From: Syngnathus acus | Lineage: Eukaryota; Chordata; Actinopteri; Syngnathiformes; Syngnathidae | Direction of reading: 5' to 3' | Length of the DNA: 64,000 nucleotides | Assembly (NCBI RefSeq): GCF_901709675.1 | Contig: NC_051087.1 | Coordinates: 1,320,001-1,384,000, forward strand | Part shown: piece by piece, positions 60,601-64,000 of the stretch | Position numbering within the stretch: the first letter of the stretch is position 1 | How the letters are laid out: each line of letters begins with the position of its first letter | Translations under genes and position numbers: made by a program | The notes under the pieces: generated by a model | Seen by the model: only the letters and a program-made list of their open reading frames with translations | What the model was told of the DNA's origin: nothing | Database searches by the model: none

Positions 60601-61767
60601 TCCTCCGGGTTCTGGTCCAGGTCTCCGTTGCTGGTGACTGCGATCTCAGCGGCCGAGCTCCTCTGGGATTCCTCGGCCATGTCGTCCTCCTGTGATAGGG
60701 AGGACAGAATCGCATCCTTGTTCGTTACAAGGTCACGAGGACTTGAGACTGCTGTGGGCCGCCGTCTTGAGGCAGGGTTCACCGACTTGAATACGGGCAA
60801 AGCGTCAGACGTGACATCACTTTTCTTTCCCCACGTGTTTGACTGGCAGACATGAAGAGTTCCAGGAATAAATGAAAAGGATAGAAAAAAAAATCTGCTT
60901 TGAGTGGTGGATTTTTTTTTTTCCATTGGACGGACAAAAACGAGCGAGCCAGGAAACAAGATGTGGGTCACAACTATAAACACAACTTGTCTACACATAT
61001 TTAAATCACCAGCAAACCCGTTCCACCAACCACGAAACAAACCCAAAGTCCACGACGTCCCGGCAATAAAAGCGTTGCCATGTGCGGCAAACATTTTTAC
61101 TTTGCGGTGTCACGTGACCAGCTCATAAATTCTTAAAAGGACCGTTTGACGCCGGCGGAAAAAGAAGAGGCCACCAAAAACAATGCCCACAATTTTGAGT
61201 CTAATTCCTTTCATTCCATTTGGGACACAACATTTCGGACATTCCATTGTGAAAGGAGGGCAAGAAATTGAACATTCGTTGTCATAGCAGAGCCAAACCA
61301 CACAACAGCGACACTTAGACCAACTCCATCGCTAACACCACAAGCGGGACGACGACAGCTAGAAAATCACATCACGACAGCCGATCGAAGAGGAATGATT
61401 ACGGAATCACAGGGAAGAAGAGAAACCACCACCGCCAACCAGAAACAGGAAGCACTCAAAGGTCACAATTGCGCACAAGCGTCACCTTTGTCCGAATGTC
61501 ATCATCTCCACATTCCTCTGCTGCATCCACAGTCGGGTGTCCGTAATTTTCTACACTTGGAGCCTCATCCCTGCCCTGGTCAACATCTTCGTTGCCGCTT
61601 CCTGACTTATCCTCGCCACTGTCTATACTGATGTCATACAGCGCTTCGTCGCCTGACGCGTTATCGCTCTCGTCTACGTTCGGAGATGACGGGTCACCGA
61701 CGCGCGGACTCTCCTCGGCTTCCACGCGAGGGTCATCGGCTGAGGTCTCAAGACTACCCTCAGACAT
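57663..61767 (-). CDS. arfip1: Arfaptin-1 (BAR domain, Arf/Rac/Arl1 effector)
   Basis: Nine coding exons: 61486-61767, 60588-60842, 60418-60526, 59990-60091, 58846-58958, 58454-58675, 58215-58372, 57895-58069, 57663-57818. From Met at 61767 the product is 523 aa. From Met at 60680 ([19 protein letters not shown], which aligns with the mammalian start) it is 375 aa, near the usual 373. The arfaptin/BAR region begins in the exon with [16 protein letters not shown] and continues through [32 protein letters not shown] and the conserved [13 protein letters not shown], ending PSWLEEN. Arfaptin-1 is a crescent-shaped dimer that binds Arl1 and PI4P at the trans-Golgi and controls secretory granule formation. 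The upstream exon is strongly acidic (Asp/Glu/Ser) and in phase. A noncoding first exon probably ends at 62976. A MITE lies in the intron at 59050-59660. Confidence 0.95.
59050..59660. mobile_element. hAT-like MITE in arfip1 intron
   Basis: A 611-bp element with perfect 30-bp terminal inverted repeats beginning TACCGTATTTTCCGCCCTAA. Internal GTGCGCCTTATA units repeat near both ends. A target duplication is not clear (degraded). No transposase frame is present. The TACCGTWTTTTCC ends resemble those of the element at 11135-11620, suggesting related families. Confidence 0.85.
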
Positions 61768-63393
61768 ACCTGGAAACAGACAGATGGAAGGTTATGAACT
61801 GGTCCTACATTTTTCCCAACCAGGCCTAACGACGCCGTGAGAGGTTTGTTTCAAAAATACATGTTTGAAAATGGCCGGAAACGACGAGCTAAGACAACTG
61901 CATTTTCCCAAGAAGAAAGGGAGCATCACTTGGGAGGATGCCCACTAATGCGCACTACGAACACCAACAACAGAACGGACAGAGAGGAGCCGGTGGGTGT
62001 TGCTAACTTAGCAATTCAGTTGCAATATTCCTTGACTTTTTCCTCGTCTCTCTGCGACTACTTTTGAAAAAAGTCACGCATGAGTATGTTTCCTCATAAA
62101 AAAAAATACAACTGAGCAAGATCATTTTCACCGTCTACAAAAAAAATATTTTGGGGGACAACTGATTGTGCCACTTGTTGCCAACGCAGCGTTGCAGTAA
62201 GTTCAAGATCGTATTCTATGGTCATCATCACTAAAAGGCTACATTTAAGTGTTTCTAATATACTGAATTTTCAGCTGATTTGCTTAAGTTTACATTTTGT
62301 CGGAAGGAAAACATTGAAACATGAATCTTCTTGCAGCAATAAAAAGACAGTAAAATCAAAGGTTTTGTGGCTGGATTGGCACATTTACCATCTTACAGGA
62401 AGTATATTTGAATAGGAAGTTTGGCCAACCACTCCCTGGCTTGGATTTCAAAGTACAATGCAATAAATGCAACAAAAAAAAACCACTTTTAAACGTTTAA
62501 CGTGTTAAAGGCATTTTCTGGGTCATTATGTGGCCACATCCACAATTTTGAGTCAGCCTTCACGTGTACTATCTAAAGGCAAAGTTTCCAACAAGAAAGC
62601 TCGTTTGTTAACGTGAATAACCAAGTCCAATTATGACCATAAACAACGGAATACGTTAATACAAATACATAGAATCATATTAATTACGACATTGTGGTGC
62701 TTTAGTTTTTTTTACGGCCTTTCCACGACGGTGACGTTTCTTACCAGCTAGCTTAGCCACCTGGGTAGCTAGCGAGTTAGGTACAAGCTAACCCAAGCTA
62801 CTCCTATTTTGCCACTTGAAACAAAAAACTGCACCAAAAACAAAACAAAAAAGATTCGTGTCGTTCCCCAAATTTGTCACATAAGTGATCGGTAATCACT
62901 GACCACACGTCATAAGGAAATAACTGGTGTGGGAGTGTGGGGTTTAAAAAACGAAGAAGAAGTAGTTAACAGTACCTGTCAATGGCCGTCGTGGCTAACT
63001 TTAGCGGATTGTCGTTAAGTCCCAAACTGTGTGTCCTACGTCCAGGAAACAGCAACCGGGTTCCTTGAAACACAATGAATACAAAAAAGCCTCTTGATCG
63101 CGGTGGTCGGGCCCTTGCTCGTATACCCGACTTCGAGTTTGGACCCCGGAAAAAGTGATAAGCGACAGAGAGGGTGGACCATTTGTTGACTGAGCTCTCC
63201 CCCTGGTGTTAAAATCCTCAGCTTGCAAGTTTAAGAACGGCTTTCGTTTCTTCGTGTATAAAGTGTACCTTTGGTGGATTAAATGTGTGGGGGGGGGTAG
63301 GAGGTATAAGCGAGGGTCTAGTTATATCTTTATAAGCGTTTGCGGTAGACCACAAATTGCCTTGTTCTGTTTGCGGCCCCCGTGTCCAAAGAA

Positions 63394-63412
63394 ACTACAT
63401 TTCCCACAATTC
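63394..63412 (+). promoter_or_regulatory. ZNF143/THAP11-type promoter motif
   Basis: ACTACATTTCCCACAATTC matches the SBS motif ACTACANNTCCCAnnAnnC, typical of vertebrate housekeeping and bidirectional promoters. It sits between arfip1 and the right-edge gene. Confidence 0.6.
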
Positions 63413-63433
63413 ACCGCGCTACCGGACGCATCG

Positions 63434-63441
63434 TGACGTCA
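63434..63441. promoter_or_regulatory. Palindromic CRE (TGACGTCA)
   Basis: A perfect CREB/ATF palindrome, 22 bp from the ZNF143-type motif in the same presumed bidirectional promoter. Confidence 0.6.
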
Positions 63442-63645
63442 CAACGCCAGCCCAAGCCAAGCTGAGGCAGCGCAGACCCAACCAAAGCAGCCATATTGGT
63501 CACAGTCAAGTCGGCTTTTATTTTGCACTTTTCCTCGTCGGCCTTTCCCCTTGTTAAAAAAAAAAATCGTTAAAAAACATAACCCGCGTCCGGCGTCCCA
63601 CTGGAGAGCCCACAGAGCCTTGACGGCCTGCTGTGTCGCAGAAAA

Positions 63646-63870
63646 ATGAGTCCAACTGATGCTAAGCGAGGGGCTAAACGCAGGAAGAACAAGCGGGGCG
63701 GTGGCAGTAGCTGCAGTGCTGTCTGCAATAGCGGCACCAGTAGCGGCGTCATCGGCGGCAAGGCCGGGGTCGCCTCGGCCCTCGGTTGCGCGGGAGCTCC
63801 GACACCTGCCGGCTTCCTTGCACCTGCCACGGGCGGCAACATAGGTTCGATGTCGGGCATCAACGGAGAG
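63646..63870 (+). CDS. First coding exon of an unidentified gene (partial at window edge)
   Basis: A 75-codon phase-0 exon starting MSPTDAKRGAKRRKNKR, followed by a Gly/Ser/Ala-rich stretch and ending SGINGE at a good donor (GTAAGC at 63871). The basic start looks like a nuclear or nucleolar targeting segment, but I do not recognise the family. The gene runs out of the window to the right. Its start is divergent to arfip1 and downstream of a promoter-like region, which supports a real gene. In human the ARFIP1 flank on this side holds TIGD4, TMEM154 and FBXW7; none clearly matches. Confidence 0.5.
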
Positions 63871-64000
63871 GTAAGCACCCCCCTCCCCTCCCCTCCCTTC
63901 CCCATCAAGCAACCGAGCATGTCGGCACAGGGCGACAGACATATCAACGACGCTAATCTGATGTGGGCCCGAAACTGATGACAGGAAGACGCCTAGCTCT

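Larger units (their letters stand above)
61768..63645. other. arfip1 5' region and intergenic gap to the right-edge gene
   Basis: The arfip1 coding exon has an acceptor two bases before its ATG (GTCTGTTTCCAG). A noncoding exon probably ends at 62976 with donor GTACTG, and intron sequence lies between. From about 63240 to 63640 is the shared promoter region. No other exon is seen. Confidence 0.5.

Noticed and set aside
63439-63942. Minus-strand 167-aa frame opposite the right-edge exon
   Set aside because: Antisense to a Gly/Ala/Ser-rich exon and to the promoter motifs; composition-driven.
1-64000. CRISPR arrays, bacterial operons, phage or viral insertions
   Set aside because: Direct repeats are all microsatellites, MITEs or simple duplications; coding content is entirely vertebrate with introns; no polymerase, integrase, capsid or envelope-like frame was seen.
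1-64000. tRNA or rRNA genes
   Set aside because: No cloverleaf with A and B boxes and no rRNA-like segment was recognised by eye; a covariance-model scan would be decisive.

Overview
This is nuclear DNA from a bony fish, most likely a compact percomorph-type teleost; the species cannot be decided from the sequence. The evidence is vertebrate intron-exon structure with GT/GC-AG introns, protein families matching human orthologues exon by exon, many short microsatellites and homopolymer tracts, and small non-autonomous DNA transposons in introns. No bacterial, phage or CRISPR system is present, and I found no clearly undescribed system. The most interesting signals lie within and between ordinary vertebrate genes.

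Layout. All identified genes but the last are on the minus strand. Left block (0.5-14.2 kb): syngr3-like synaptogyrin (568-2056), a pdilt-like redox-dead protein disulfide isomerase (2582-5168), two LITAF-domain genes (5621-6387 and 7470-8691), pancreatic-type pdia2 with two CGHC sites (9655-12950), and single-exon percc1 (13615-14160). Human counterparts of these genes are all on chromosome 16p. Right block (16-62 kb): tmem131l (34 coding exons, 16049-27565), mnd1 (28511-32156), trim2 (33599-37907), fhdc1 (45293-51056) and arfip1 (57663-61767). Their human counterparts form one cluster at 4q31.3. The boundary between the blocks falls in the gene-poor interval 14.2-16.0 kb. At the right edge the first coding exon of an unidentified plus-strand gene (63646-63870) faces arfip1 across a shared promoter region.

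Exon models were built by hand from homology, splice sites and phase. Every complete model (syngr3, pdilt, both LITAF genes, pdia2, tmem131l, mnd1, trim2, fhdc1, arfip1) gives an intact frame divisible by three. The genes do not form one pathway. Local themes are ER folding (pdilt, pdia2), endosomal membrane adaptors (the LITAF pair) and secretory-pathway/actin/membrane-curvature proteins (tmem131l, fhdc1, arfip1), with mnd1 acting in meiotic recombination.

Points for a second look: pdilt and pdia2 share all ten intron positions and phases although pdilt has lost both CxxC sites; one LITAF gene carries three copies of a phase 1-1 exon that its neighbour has once; two introns need GC donors; trim2 has a possible RING-less internal first exon; arfip1 has an in-frame acidic N-terminal extension; two hAT-like MITEs with near-identical ends sit in introns; and there are several CTCF-like motifs, one in the inter-block gap.
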